Assembly: GCA_003164785.1 (NCBI GenBank)
Contig: PLUE01000064.1
Span: 46,065 to 110,064 of the forward strand
DNA from: Gammaproteobacteria bacterium
Lineage (GTDB): Bacteria > Pseudomonadota > Gammaproteobacteria > Steroidobacterales > Steroidobacteraceae
DNA: 64,000 nucleotides
Reading direction: 5' to 3'
In this document: one piece after another, positions 9,121-16,918 of the stretch
Layout of the letters: each line of letters starts with the position of its first letter
How positions within the stretch are numbered: position 1 is the first letter of the stretch
The notes under the pieces: model-generated
Told to the model about the DNA's origin: nothing
The model's input: the letters and a program-made list of their open reading frames with translations, nothing else
Databases searched by the model: none
Position numbers and translations under genes: made by a program

Positions 9121-9958
9121 GCGACCGCTCCTGCGCAGAGCGGCCGCCGGCGGCCGCGGCGTTGACATACACGGCGATCGCCCGAATCGTCGCTGGTCGT
9201 AATTTCCCGATCCAGGGCGGGCAGGCTCCGGCAAGCCCATGCGCGATCGATGTCGCGATGCTCGGCGGAGTGCCGTCGCCGTACAGCCAGACGGCATCGG
9301 TCAAATCCGGAGCGCCGATGGCCGGGTCGCCGCGCGCGTCCTCGCCGTGACAGTCGAAGCACAGACCGGTTTTGTGGAACACATGCGAACCGCGTGCGGC
9401 CGCCGCCGGGTCGGCGGCCGGGTGACGCAGCCCATACACATAGGCGACGACGTCGCCGAGTTCATGCGGCGTAAGCGGTGCGATGCTGTAGGCCTGGTAG
9501 GGGTTGGGGGTGGCGAAGGCCGGCATGCTGGCGAGATTCCATGCCTTGGGGTGTCCTGAACGAATGCCGTAGAGGATCACGCGTTCGATCTCGCCCACGC
9601 GGCCGGTGCCGTACAGCCAATCGCCGTCCGCCAGGTTTGGAATGCCCCGCATCGTGTCGCCGCGGAGGTTGCGGCCGTGGCATGACGCGCAATGATCCTG
9701 GAATGCGGGACGCCCGATCGAAATCGCGTAACGCTGCAGTCCGTGGTCGGCCGCGATGCCATCCGGATCGGTGGTGAGGAGACGGGCCTGTAGCACGCCC
9801 CTGTCGCGCGCGTAATGAGCCGCCACGAGACTCAAGCCGGCGAGCACGGCCAGGGGAATGAGCCATTGCCGTCCCGCCGCCCGGCGCCTGCCACCAGGTC
9901 GAATCAGCCGCGCGATGCCGCTAAGCCATGCAATGCCGCGACGGTTTATGATGTTCAT
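9110..9958 (-). CDS. Dihaem cytochrome c
   Basis: A 282-residue protein with an N-terminal membrane anchor (WLIPLAVLAGLSLVAAHYA) and two class I cytochrome c domains. Haem motifs are CASCH near residue 91 and CFDCH near residue 198. Probable axial methionines lie in ASMPAF and possibly later. The layout (anchor plus two haem domains) resembles CcoP/FixP or alcohol-dehydrogenase cytochrome subunits, but no oxidase or dehydrogenase gene is adjacent. It is the first gene of the minus-strand block and overlaps the PpiC gene by 11 nt. It probably feeds electrons from a periplasmic oxidation to the respiratory chain; the donor is unknown. Confidence 0.85.
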   Translation of the reverse strand: MNIINRRGIAWLSGIARLIRPGGRRRAAGRQWLIPLAVLAGLSLVAAHYARDRGVLQARLLTTDPDGIAADHGLQRYAISIGRPAFQDHCASCHGRNLRGDTMRGIPNLADGDWLYGTGRVGEIERVILYGIRSGHPKAWNLASMPAFATPNPYQAYSIAPLTPHELGDVVAYVYGLRHPAADPAAAARGSHVFHKTGLCFDCHGEDARGDPAIGAPDLTDAVWLYGDGTPPSIATSIAHGLAGACPPWIGKLRPATIRAIAVYVNAAAAGGRSAQERSHAG

Positions 9959-10178
9959 GGTATTCGTTGTCTCCGGCGGTGCCCCGCCACGCAGCGGCGC
10001 GCGCCCCCCCCCCCCCAGATCAACAACGCACCGTGCGGGGCATCGTCGACAATTCGGCGGCCAGCCATGGAACTCCAGCTCTGGCTTCCGGTCCGCTGGA
10101 CAACAGAATTGTCGTCGCCCGTTGGCTGGTAACGTTTAATGAAGGTGTAGAGACGAACCTGGGCTGCAAGCGATTCCC
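9959..10178. promoter_or_regulatory. Divergent intergenic region with a 13-C homopolymer
   Basis: The region lies between the minus-strand cytochrome/TonB block and the plus-strand ECF-FecR block, so it must carry promoters in both directions. A run of thirteen C residues occupies 10004-10016. No confident -35/-10 pair or dyad could be assigned by eye. An ECF-type promoter for autoregulation by the neighbouring sigma gene is expected here but not proven. Confidence 0.35.
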
Positions 10179-10745
10179 ATGAGCCGCGATACCACAAAAT
10201 TGATGCTGATTTACGGCAAGCGGCCCCCTGCCGGGAGATCCGCACTGGAGAGCGTATTCACGGCACACCGCCGAGATCTGCTGCGCTTCCTCACCCGGAT
10301 CCTGGGCAACTATGAGGATGCGGAAGAAATCGCCCAGGAAACATACGTGAAACTCATGCGGGCGCCGCTATTCGAACAGTTGACGGGCGACGCGGCGCGG
10401 CGCTACCTCTTGAAGACGGGCTTGAATCTGGCGCGTGACCGCTTCAGGCAGCAGCGGGTCAGGTCTCAGGAAGCGCATGTGCCGTATGCCTTCGACGACC
10501 TCGCCAGCGAGGAGGCCTCCCCCGACGAAATCGTCGATTGGAATGCAGGAATGGAGGTCATCAAGGGTGTATTGCTCGATCTACCGCCGCGGCATCGCCA
10601 GGTGTTCCTGCTGCACGTCACGCACAATATGAGCTACCGGGACATCGCAAAGCGCCTGGTCGTGAGCACGAAGACGGTGGAACGGGATCTGGCCATCGTG
10701 CTCGAGCTATGCCAGAGCCGGTTGCGCACGGCGGATGCCCAATGA
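10179..10745 (+). CDS. ECF RNA polymerase sigma factor, FecI-like
   Basis: A 188-residue sigma-70 family protein of ECF size. Region 2 is seen as LLRFLTRILGNYEDAEEIAQETYVKLM and region 4 as LPPRHRQVFLLHVTHNMSYRDIAKRL ending in a helix-turn-helix (VSTKTVERDL). The downstream FecR-like gene overlaps its stop by ATGA, so the pair is a classic FecI/FecR surface-signalling unit. The sigma factor would be held by FecR until a TonB receptor with an STN domain signals. No STN receptor is adjacent; the only one in the window is at 21601-24162. ATG 10179 gives the longest reasonable N-terminus; an in-frame ATG at 10203 would also leave region 2 whole. Confidence 0.88.
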   Translation: MSRDTTKLMLIYGKRPPAGRSALESVFTAHRRDLLRFLTRILGNYEDAEEIAQETYVKLMRAPLFEQLTGDAARRYLLKTGLNLARDRFRQQRVRSQEAHVPYAFDDLASEEASPDEIVDWNAGMEVIKGVLLDLPPRHRQVFLLHVTHNMSYRDIAKRLVVSTKTVERDLAIVLELCQSRLRTADAQ

Positions 10746-11854
10746 CCACCCACAGCTCGGCGGAAGGACCAGGCAAGGACATCCGTGTGGTCGAGGCCCA
10801 GGCCGCGCGCTGGTTCGTGCGGCTGAGCGATCATCCCGTGAGCGCGTCCACCGAAACCGAATTCGATGCATGGCTCGCCGAAGCGGCGGAGCATCGCGCG
10901 TCCTACCTGCGGTGCGAGAAGGCGGTGGCGCTCACGCGGCAGCTGCGCGACGACCCCGGCCTGCAGCCGGACATGGTGCTGTGCGCGCGCATCGCGGCGC
11001 ATGAGGACGCGGCGCCGCGGTTCGGCAGCTCGGGAGCGCGCCACCGGTTCAGTCCGTCCGGCGTATGCGCCGCGTGGACCGCAGTCGCGGCGATCCTGGT
11101 GGCGGCGGTGGTATGGGGCGGCCATGGGATTGTCGGCCAAAGTCCGCCCATCGTCTATCAAACCCAGGTGGGAGAGCTGCGCACCATCCTGCTCGACGAT
11201 CGTTCCACCGTCACGCTGAACACCGACACCCTGTTGTCGGTTTCCATGACCAGCAAGCTGCGGCGGATCGACTTGCAGCGCGGCGAGGCGTTTTTCAGCG
11301 TCACCCATGACAAGGCGCGGCCGTTCGAAGTGTGGGCCGGGCACGGGATGATCCGCGCTGTCGGCACTCAGTTCGGTGTGGAGGTCATGCGCGATCGAGT
11401 GACGGTGTCGGTGCTGGAAGGCGCCGTGACGGTGAATCCCTCCGTGGGTGCGCCCAATGCCCCGGCGGGCGGCCGGCTCGAGGCCAATCGTTCGCTGACC
11501 TTCGGCGAACGCGGCGCCATGTCGCCGGAGCGGGCCGGAGACGTGCGCCGCATCCTCGCCTGGCGCGAAGGCAAACTCATCTTCGACGACGTGCCGCTGG
11601 CGCAGGCCATGGCGGAATACAACCGCTATACCACCCACAAGGTCGAAATCGGATCTCCGCGCATAGGACGCTTGCCGGTGAGCGGAGTGCTGGATATTGC
11701 CGACAGCGACTCGCTGAGAATTCTGCTGCGGGATTCGCTGTCGCTCAGGCTGGTCGAACAATCGGGGTCCATCGTACTCGTCGAACCCGACGAGCAGGGC
11801 GGCGCGGCGGGTCCGACCGATCAAAACGAATCAAGCAACGGATCAAGCCAATGA
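10742..11854 (+). CDS. FecR-family anti-sigma factor / transmembrane sensor
   Basis: A 370-residue protein with the three expected parts. The N-terminal cytoplasmic anti-sigma segment reads QAARWFVRLSDHPVSASTETE and ends near WLAEAAEHRASY. A single membrane helix lies at about 110-130 (WTAVAAILVAAVVWGGHGIVG). The periplasmic FecR domain has QTQVGELRTILLDDRSTVTL and VEVWAGHGMIRAVGTQF-like strands, followed by a DUF4974/STN-like end (LIFDDVPLAQAMAEYNRYT). It overlaps the sigma gene and the following dioxygenase small-subunit gene by ATGA on each side. Coupling of a FecR gene to a ring-cleavage subunit is unusual and suggests that the aromatic pathway belongs to a surface-signalling regulon. Confidence 0.88.
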   Translation: MTTHSSAEGPGKDIRVVEAQAARWFVRLSDHPVSASTETEFDAWLAEAAEHRASYLRCEKAVALTRQLRDDPGLQPDMVLCARIAAHEDAAPRFGSSGARHRFSPSGVCAAWTAVAAILVAAVVWGGHGIVGQSPPIVYQTQVGELRTILLDDRSTVTLNTDTLLSVSMTSKLRRIDLQRGEAFFSVTHDKARPFEVWAGHGMIRAVGTQFGVEVMRDRVTVSVLEGAVTVNPSVGAPNAPAGGRLEANRSLTFGERGAMSPERAGDVRRILAWREGKLIFDDVPLAQAMAEYNRYTTHKVEIGSPRIGRLPVSGVLDIADSDSLRILLRDSLSLRLVEQSGSIVLVEPDEQGGAAGPTDQNESSNGSSQ

Positions 11855-12348
11855 CCAAGTTTAAGACGGTTTTCGGATCGCTGCTCGATTACACCAAGGG
11901 TGAGATGGAGATCATCAACGATGATCCCAAGAACTACGTGTTCTCCAACGTGTTCGACGTCGCGGCCAAATCAGCGCCCTATGAAAAGGTGGTGGTCGCG
12001 ATCAATCTGGAGTACGTGATCGAGACTTTGCGTGCCGAGGGTGTCTCACCCTGGTTTGCCGCCTCGCACGACGAATTTGCCATCGTCATGGACGGCGAGG
12101 TCACGATCGAACTCGTCAAGCTCGACCCGGCCGGCGCCGTTCCCGCCGCGACGCGCGGCACGGTGGCGCTCGCGGGCGAGCCCGCCGGGAAGCGGATGGG
12201 CCAGGTGAAGGGGACGCGCGGCCACCAGGTGTTGCTGCCGCGCGGCGCCGCCTACCGATTCAGCGCGGCGCAGCCGGGGGTAATCCTCCTGCAGACGATC
12301 GCGGGCGAACTGTCCGTGCAGAAATGGCGCGAGATATGCACGACCTAA
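11851..12348 (+). CDS. Hydroquinone 1,2-dioxygenase small (alpha) subunit, HapC/PnpC-like (copy A)
   Basis: A 165-residue protein nearly collinear with the copy at 25035-25538, sharing GEMEIINDDPKNYVFSNVFD, the DEFAIVMDGEV segment, and LLPRGAAYRFSAAQPGVILL. Size and sequence fit the small subunit of the two-component Fe(II) hydroquinone dioxygenase (HapCD of 4-hydroxyacetophenone degraders, PnpCD of p-nitrophenol degraders). The small subunit has a cupin-like fold and does not carry the iron. The start overlaps the FecR stop by ATGA. Its partner large-subunit gene just downstream is broken, so this product is probably an orphan unless it pairs with the large subunit encoded at 25568-26575. 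Confidence 0.82.
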   Translation: MTKFKTVFGSLLDYTKGEMEIINDDPKNYVFSNVFDVAAKSAPYEKVVVAINLEYVIETLRAEGVSPWFAASHDEFAIVMDGEVTIELVKLDPAGAVPAATRGTVALAGEPAGKRMGQVKGTRGHQVLLPRGAAYRFSAAQPGVILLQTIAGELSVQKWREICTT

Positions 12349-12441
12349 GCGCGCACACCCGTCACGGTGCGGCTTCGCGATACCTCCCATCAATCAACCG
12401 ATCGGAGGATACCCATGAATCAACCGAACCATCCGCTGTAA

Positions 12442-12737
12442 GTGAATGCCTCTCCGGCCAGCAATCAAACCGGCTACCGCAGTTTCCAGCTGGGCAGCTT
12501 TTCATTCAGCCGCGATGAATATTTCGCGCGTCTGTCCTGGCAGGTGAACGGTCGAAAACTCTCCCACACGCTGTCGGCCGATGCGTTCCTGCGGGCCATG
12601 ATGCGCGACGTCGCGTGGGGCTTTTTCTACGGCTGGGTCAATTTCGATCCGGTCATCGGCACGCGCAACCGCTACGGCAAGGTGGAGTTCTACGCGGGCG
12701 CCTACCCATCCGGCCTACAAGGACAAGGCCCTGGACA
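12442..12737 (+). pseudogene. Truncated, frameshifted hydroquinone dioxygenase large subunit (copy A)
   Basis: The reading frame from GTG 12442 matches the N-terminal third of the intact large subunit at 25568-26575: TGYRSFQLGSFSFSRDEYFA, then AFLRAMMRDVAWGFFYGWVN. At 12706 one extra C inside a CCC run shifts the frame. The next bases still encode HPAYKDKALDK in the shifted frame, and homology ends near 12737. Everything carrying the iron ligands in the intact copy (His252, Asn254, Glu258, His299 of that protein) is missing, so the product cannot be an active dioxygenase. A short frame MNQPNHPL-stop (12415-12441) with a good GGAGG precedes it and may be the remains of the original start. Confidence 0.85.
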
Positions 12738-12845
12738 AACCCATTCACGGGCACCTCACTGACGCAGGTTGCAGAGGGGAAGCCCGCGGATATCGACCGG
12801 GCCGTGCGCGCCGCGGTCAAGGCCTATCCGGCATGGAAGGCCGCG
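12738..12845 (+). pseudogene. Internal fragment of an aldehyde dehydrogenase N-terminus
   Basis: A 36-codon stretch encodes NPFTGTSLTQVAEGKPADID and then RAVRAAVKAYPAWKA. This is the conserved N-terminal segment of NAD-dependent aldehyde dehydrogenases, matching INPFDGTVLASVSEAGPADV and FPAWRS in the intact gene at 26672-28144. It follows the large-subunit fragment directly, in the same gene order as the intact operon, so it is the residue of a second hydroxymuconic semialdehyde dehydrogenase gene. It lacks both its own start and the catalytic domain. Confidence 0.8.
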
Positions 12846-13145
12846 GTGACTCTGCTGATCGATTGCTCGGGTTCCATGCGGGACTTGCCCATTTTGACGG
12901 CGGCCGTCAATGATTCCGGATATCTCGAGCGCCATCTGCGCCAGGCGATCGAGGCGATCGAAAGCCGGTCGCCGGTGGAATTGCTGGCTATCGGCATCGA
13001 CCACAATGTCGGTGCCTACTATTCCCGTTCGTTAACAGTGACCGGACCCGAAAACCTCGGCGAAGCCCTCGTGCTGCAACTCATTCCGTTGCTGCAAGGG
13101 CGCGGGGGGCGGAGATCCGCAGCGAGCGAGCGAGGTGGCCCTTAG
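12846..13145 (+). pseudogene. Fragment of cobaltochelatase CobT VWA domain, internally deleted
   Basis: In frame with the aldehyde dehydrogenase fragment, the sequence continues as VTLLIDCSGSMRDLPI, the start of the VWA domain of CobT (normally VTLLIDNSGSMRGRPI). It then jumps to DSGYLERHLRQAIEAIESRS and PVELLAIGIDHNVGAYYSRS, the C-terminal end of the same domain. Roughly 100 residues in between are missing, as is the whole N-terminal part of CobT. The frame closes at TAG 13143. An intact CobT acts with CobN and CobS in aerobic cobalamin synthesis; nothing else from that pathway is nearby, so this is a relic brought next to the dioxygenase remains by rearrangement. Confidence 0.75.
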
Positions 13146-13194
13146 CACAAGCTGCGCCGTTGAATCGGAATGCGTATTTTCTTGGGTGCAATAC

Positions 13195-13500
13195 ATGGTC
13201 AAACATCTGGTGATATGGCGCATGCGCCAGCGAGAAGTCGATTTGAACTCGGCCGAGGCGCGATCTGAAATTTTACGGGCGATCGACGCCATGCGGGCGG
13301 GGATCCCTGGCCTGCGCGCGGTCGAGGTCGGCTTCAATCAGAGCCGCGCCAGCGATGCCTCGGACTTGGCGCTGTATTCGGAATTCGATACCTGGGAGGC
13401 GCTGCAAGCCTACGAAATCCACCCGCTGCATGAAGCGCTCAAGGCGCTCATAGGACCGCTGCGCGCGGAGCGGCGCGTCGTCGATTACGAGATATCGTAG
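13195..13500 (+). CDS. Dabb-domain (stress-responsive A/B barrel) small protein
   Basis: A 101-residue protein of the Dabb family (PF07876, dimeric alpha-beta barrel): MVKHLVIWRMRQREV at the start, the middle AVEVGFNQSRASDASDLALY, and the FDTWEALQAYEIHPLHEALK segment typical of these ferredoxin-like folds. Dabb proteins include small cyclases and aldolase-like catalysts as well as proteins of unknown role. ATG 13195 is chosen because the conserved first strand begins there; the longer frame reading from 13135 would overlap the pseudogene. It stands alone, about 100 nt before the secreted-protein gene at 13601. Function is unknown. Confidence 0.7.
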   Translation: MVKHLVIWRMRQREVDLNSAEARSEILRAIDAMRAGIPGLRAVEVGFNQSRASDASDLALYSEFDTWEALQAYEIHPLHEALKALIGPLRAERRVVDYEIS

Positions 13501-13600
13501 GTGGGCGGCTGCGGCCGGTGCGCTAGATTGTCGACACTTGGCGCCGCCGCACGTTTATCTGCTTGAAGTGGCGTGGCGCGGGGACAAGGCATACATCCTA

Positions 13601-14572
13601 ATGACGATTGACCAGTATCCATTCAAGTCGACCTGGCCGGCGAAGTCCGCTGTGCTGCGGCACCTAGGGCTGCTGGCGCTGCTGCTGGCGGCTACGCCCG
13701 CCGCTGTTGCCCAGGTCGAGCTGTCGGGCACGTGGCACCAATTGACCCACGAGGACAAGGCCGAGCGCGGCACGGGCCCTGAAATCGGCGACTATACGGG
13801 CATCCCCTTGAACGATGCCGCGCGCCTGCGGGCCGAAACCTGGGATGCCGATAAGTGGACGGTTCCGGAGCACCAGTGCGAGCCCCATCCGGTCGACTAC
13901 GCGCCGCACGGGCCGGCGCACATCCGCACCTGGAGCGAGGTGGATCCTGAATCGCAACGCGTGGTTGCCTGGCACATGACGCATGCCTGGATGATCACGA
14001 CGCGCAGCATCTGGATGGATGGCCGGCCTCATCCGTCCGTCGATTCCCGGCATACCTGGATGGGCTTCTCGACCGGCGAATGGCATGGGGACGTGCTCGA
14101 AGTGAAGACCACGCACATGAAGGAGGGGTGGATCCGGCGCAATGGCGTGCCGCGTTCGGATGCCGGCACCCTCACGGAGTTTTTCATCCGTCACGGCAGC
14201 TACCTCACGTTGGTGTCGGTGGTCGAGGACCCGGTGTATCTCACCGAGCCTGAGATTCGCAGCTGGAATTGGGTGCTGGATTTGGGCTACCAGCTCGCGC
14301 CGTATCCCTGTTCCTACCGGGTGGAGACGCCGCGGGCGAAAGGCTACGTGGCGCACTGGCTGCCCGGAACCAATCCGCAAACCGGCGATTTCGCCCGCGC
14401 CCATCACCTGCCACCCGAAGTCGGCGCGGGCGGCGCCAAGACGCTGTACCCGGAATATCGGCATGAACTCGCGCGGCTGATGGCTGCCCAGGGGCTGTCC
14501 AAGGCGGCGCAGTCGGAGAAGCGCGCGGCGCCTGCGACGCGCGAAACGCCTGCGCCGGGGTCGCCGCAATGA
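13601..14572 (+). CDS. Secreted protein of unknown function (paralogue of 16028-16864)
   Basis: A 323-residue protein with a clear signal peptide (LGLLALLLAATPAAVAQ) starting about residue 22. The mature part begins VELSGTWHQLTHEDKAERGT and contains the histidine-rich MTHAWMITTRSIWMDGRPHP, GFSTGEWHGDVLEV and SVVEDPVYLTEPEIR. The opening strand (GTW/GHW) and VEDPxYLT are shared with the protein at 16028-16864, so the two are distant paralogues. The fold may be lipocalin- or beta-barrel-like, but no catalytic motif is recognisable. It is followed at once by the MBL gene (ATGA overlap) and then by the DUF6152 gene. Proteins of this kind occur beside DUF6152 genes in environmental proteobacteria; no function is established that I can name. 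Confidence 0.65.
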   Translation: MTIDQYPFKSTWPAKSAVLRHLGLLALLLAATPAAVAQVELSGTWHQLTHEDKAERGTGPEIGDYTGIPLNDAARLRAETWDADKWTVPEHQCEPHPVDYAPHGPAHIRTWSEVDPESQRVVAWHMTHAWMITTRSIWMDGRPHPSVDSRHTWMGFSTGEWHGDVLEVKTTHMKEGWIRRNGVPRSDAGTLTEFFIRHGSYLTLVSVVEDPVYLTEPEIRSWNWVLDLGYQLAPYPCSYRVETPRAKGYVAHWLPGTNPQTGDFARAHHLPPEVGAGGAKTLYPEYRHELARLMAAQGLSKAAQSEKRAAPATRETPAPGSPQ

Positions 14573-15573
14573 GCCGGGTCTTCTACGGGAGCCGCGCCGC
14601 CCTGCTTGCCGCCGTGCTCTGCGGCGCAGGCGCAGCGGCCGCAGCGGCCAAGCATTCTTCGGCGCCGGCATTGACTAAGCCCGTCGAGCAGAAGGCCGAA
14701 ATCGTCCCCGTGCAGCACGGCATTTACATGATCTACGCCGGCGAGGGCAGCAACGTCACGATACAGGTAGGCGACCAAGGGGTCGTGGTGGTGGATGCCG
14801 CCGTGGCCGGGGTGAGCGAGAAGATTCTCGCGGCGATCCGCAGCATCACCGACAAGCCGATCCGCTATCTGATGGACACCAGCGCCGACGCCGACCATGT
14901 CGGCGGCAACGAAAACATCTCCAAGGCCGGCATCACCTACGGCGGGGGCTACACGCAGGATGCGCACTATTCCTTCATCTATGCGCACGAGAACGTGCAG
15001 AACGCGATGAGCGCGCCCACCGGACAGAAATCGGTGGCGCCTTCCGCGGCGTGGCCAACGGACACGTATTTCCAGGACTCCATGGAGCTGTACTTCAACG
15101 GCGAGCCCATCATCATGCTGTATGCGCCCAACGCCCACAGCGACGGCGATAGCATGGTGTTCTTCAGAAGCTCCGATGTCATCGCAACCGGCGACGTGTA
15201 CATCACCACCGGCTATCCGGTCATCGATATAGCGCACGGCGGTTCCATCAACGGCATCATCGCGGCGCTCAATCGCATCATCGATATCACCATCCCGAAG
15301 GAGAACCAGGAAGGCGGCACGCTGGTCATCCCCGGGCATGGGCGCGTCAGCGATGAATACGACGTGGTGGTGTACCGCGACATGGTGACCATCATCCGGG
15401 ATCGTGTGCAGGACATGATGAAGAAGGGCATGACGCTCGAGCAGACCGAGGCGGCGAAGCCGAGCTCCGATTATGACGGACGCTTCGGATCGGTCAGCGG
15501 TTCGTGGACGACGAACCAATTCATCGAGGCCGTCTACCGAACTCTGCAGTCCCCGCCGCAGGCGCCCAAGTGA
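14569..15573 (+). CDS. Secreted metallo-beta-lactamase-fold protein with altered metal motif
   Basis: A 334-residue secreted protein of the SoxH/quinoprotein-relay type of MBL fold. Signal peptide ALLAAVLCGAGAAAAAA is followed by IYMIYAGEGSNVTIQVGDQG. The usual HxHxDH motif reads DTSADADHVGGN here, so the first two histidines are replaced by serine and aspartate, while the DH pair remains. Later ligands appear kept: NAHSDGDSMVFF and VIPGHGR. Metal site 1 is therefore probably altered or single-metal. The gene overlaps its upstream neighbour by ATGA and ends 56 nt before the DUF6152 gene. Its relation to the two larger MBL hydrolases in the window is only at fold level. Confidence 0.75.
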   Translation: MSRVFYGSRAALLAAVLCGAGAAAAAAKHSSAPALTKPVEQKAEIVPVQHGIYMIYAGEGSNVTIQVGDQGVVVVDAAVAGVSEKILAAIRSITDKPIRYLMDTSADADHVGGNENISKAGITYGGGYTQDAHYSFIYAHENVQNAMSAPTGQKSVAPSAAWPTDTYFQDSMELYFNGEPIIMLYAPNAHSDGDSMVFFRSSDVIATGDVYITTGYPVIDIAHGGSINGIIAALNRIIDITIPKENQEGGTLVIPGHGRVSDEYDVVVYRDMVTIIRDRVQDMMKKGMTLEQTEAAKPSSDYDGRFGSVSGSWTTNQFIEAVYRTLQSPPQAPK

Positions 15574-15629
15574 GCCGGAATCCCCAGGCACCCCATGAAC
15601 GTCAATCATCTTTCGCACAGGAAACAGGC

Positions 15630-16028
15630 ATGAAAGACATTTCCAAGATCCTGGCCGGCGTATCCGCGGCCCTCTCGCTGGCATTGGCGGTGCCGGTGCA
15701 CGCGCACCATTCCTTTCCGTCCACCTACTTCGTCGATCAGACCGTCACGATCAAGGGGAAAGTGGTCGAATTCATGTTCCGCAATCCGCATTCGGTCGTG
15801 CAGGTGCTGGCGCCGGCGCAAGACGGCACCATGGTGCGGTGGGCCGTCGAATGGGCCGCCGCCGCGGCGCTGGAGCGCGACGGCAAGGCCAGCCGCGATC
15901 TGCTGCATCCCGGAGACGAGGTGATCATCACCGGGGCCCCCGGCCGGAACCCGGAGGATCACAAGATACGCCTGTATACGATCGAAAGACCGGCGGACGG
16001 GTGGAAGTGGGCCGGTAAGTACGACTGA
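15630..16028 (+). CDS. DUF6152-family secreted protein
   Basis: A 132-residue protein with a signal peptide (GVSAALSLALAVPVHA) and a small beta-barrel-like mature part opening with HHSFPSTYFVDQTVTIKGKV. The HHSF motif just after cleavage, followed by VxFxxRNPHSxV and WAVEW, is the DUF6152 signature. The family is small, periplasmic and uncharacterised; the paired histidines at the mature N-terminus could bind a metal or haem. ATG 15630 follows GGAAACAGGC. The stop overlaps the ATG of the following secreted-protein gene, indicating a tight operon. Confidence 0.75.
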   Translation: MKDISKILAGVSAALSLALAVPVHAHHSFPSTYFVDQTVTIKGKVVEFMFRNPHSVVQVLAPAQDGTMVRWAVEWAAAAALERDGKASRDLLHPGDEVIITGAPGRNPEDHKIRLYTIERPADGWKWAGKYD

Positions 16029-16864
16029 TGCCGGCCATGTTGCGTGCACCTTTTCATGCGCTCGCGAGTATCGCGGCAATCTGGCTGCTGAGCGGCGCCG
16101 CGGGCGCGGCCGCGCCGCCGGCCCCGGGCGCACCCAAGCCCGTGGCCACGCCGCGCAATTCGGCCCAGTTCGACATCACGGGTCACTGGGTATCCATCAT
16201 CAGCGAGGACTGGATCTATCGCATGCTGGTCGCAGCGAAGGGCGACATCGGCAGCATCCCTGTCAACGATGAGGGCAAGAAAGCAGCCGGGCTCTGGGAT
16301 CCGGCAAAGGATGCCGCGAGCGGCGGATCCTGCAAGGCCTACGGCGCGGCCGGACTCATCCGCCGACCGGGGCGGCTGAACATCCGTTGGGATGACGACC
16401 GAAGGCTGCGAATCGATTTCGATGCCGGGCGGCAGACGCGGCTGCTGCATTTCTTGGATCAGCTGCCGGCCACCGGCTACTCCTCGACGGAACCGCCGAG
16501 CAATTTCGCCGTACCGGCGGGCGAGTCCACGCTCCAGGGATACTCCGTGGCGGCGTGGCACAAACAGGCCCAATCGCTCGGCATGGGCCCCTATGCCTCG
16601 ATGACCGTGGCAAGCCAGGGGGGCTCCTTGGTGGCCATCACGCGCAACATGCTGCCGGGCTATCTGCAGACCAATGGCATTCCCTACAGCGCCGGCACCA
16701 TTCTCAAGGAGTTCTTCGATCTCGTCGAGATTCCGAACGGCACGCAGTACCTGATCGTCACCAGCATCGTCGAAGATCCGACCTACCTCACCCAGCCCTG
16801 GGTCACCAGCACGCAGTTCAAGCGCGAGCCCGATGCCTCGAAATGGGATCCGACCGGATGTTGA
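16028..16864 (+). CDS. Secreted protein of unknown function (paralogue of 13601-14572)
   Basis: A 278-residue protein with signal peptide ASIAAIWLLSGAAGAAA. The mature part starts FDITGHWVSIISEDWIYRML and contains LNIRWDDDRRLRIDFDAGRQ, GGSLVAITRNMLPGYL and SIVEDPTYLTQPW. The GxW opening strand and VEDPTYLT motif link it to the gene at 13601-14572; the rest has diverged. It resembles proteins that accompany DUF6152 and DUF6644 genes. No catalytic residues can be named. The ATG overlaps the DUF6152 stop, so translation is coupled. Confidence 0.65.
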   Translation: MPAMLRAPFHALASIAAIWLLSGAAGAAAPPAPGAPKPVATPRNSAQFDITGHWVSIISEDWIYRMLVAAKGDIGSIPVNDEGKKAAGLWDPAKDAASGGSCKAYGAAGLIRRPGRLNIRWDDDRRLRIDFDAGRQTRLLHFLDQLPATGYSSTEPPSNFAVPAGESTLQGYSVAAWHKQAQSLGMGPYASMTVASQGGSLVAITRNMLPGYLQTNGIPYSAGTILKEFFDLVEIPNGTQYLIVTSIVEDPTYLTQPWVTSTQFKREPDASKWDPTGC

Positions 16865-16918
16865 GCGGCCGGTGCACGAGGTTCGGGAAGGGAGTTCGAG
16901 CATGACGATGGTTCGAGC

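Noticed and set aside
12615..13145. Reading the segment as one intact VWA-domain protein
   Set aside because: Its first third is out-of-frame dioxygenase DNA, its middle is an aldehyde dehydrogenase piece, and the VWA part lacks its centre; it is a relic, not a gene.
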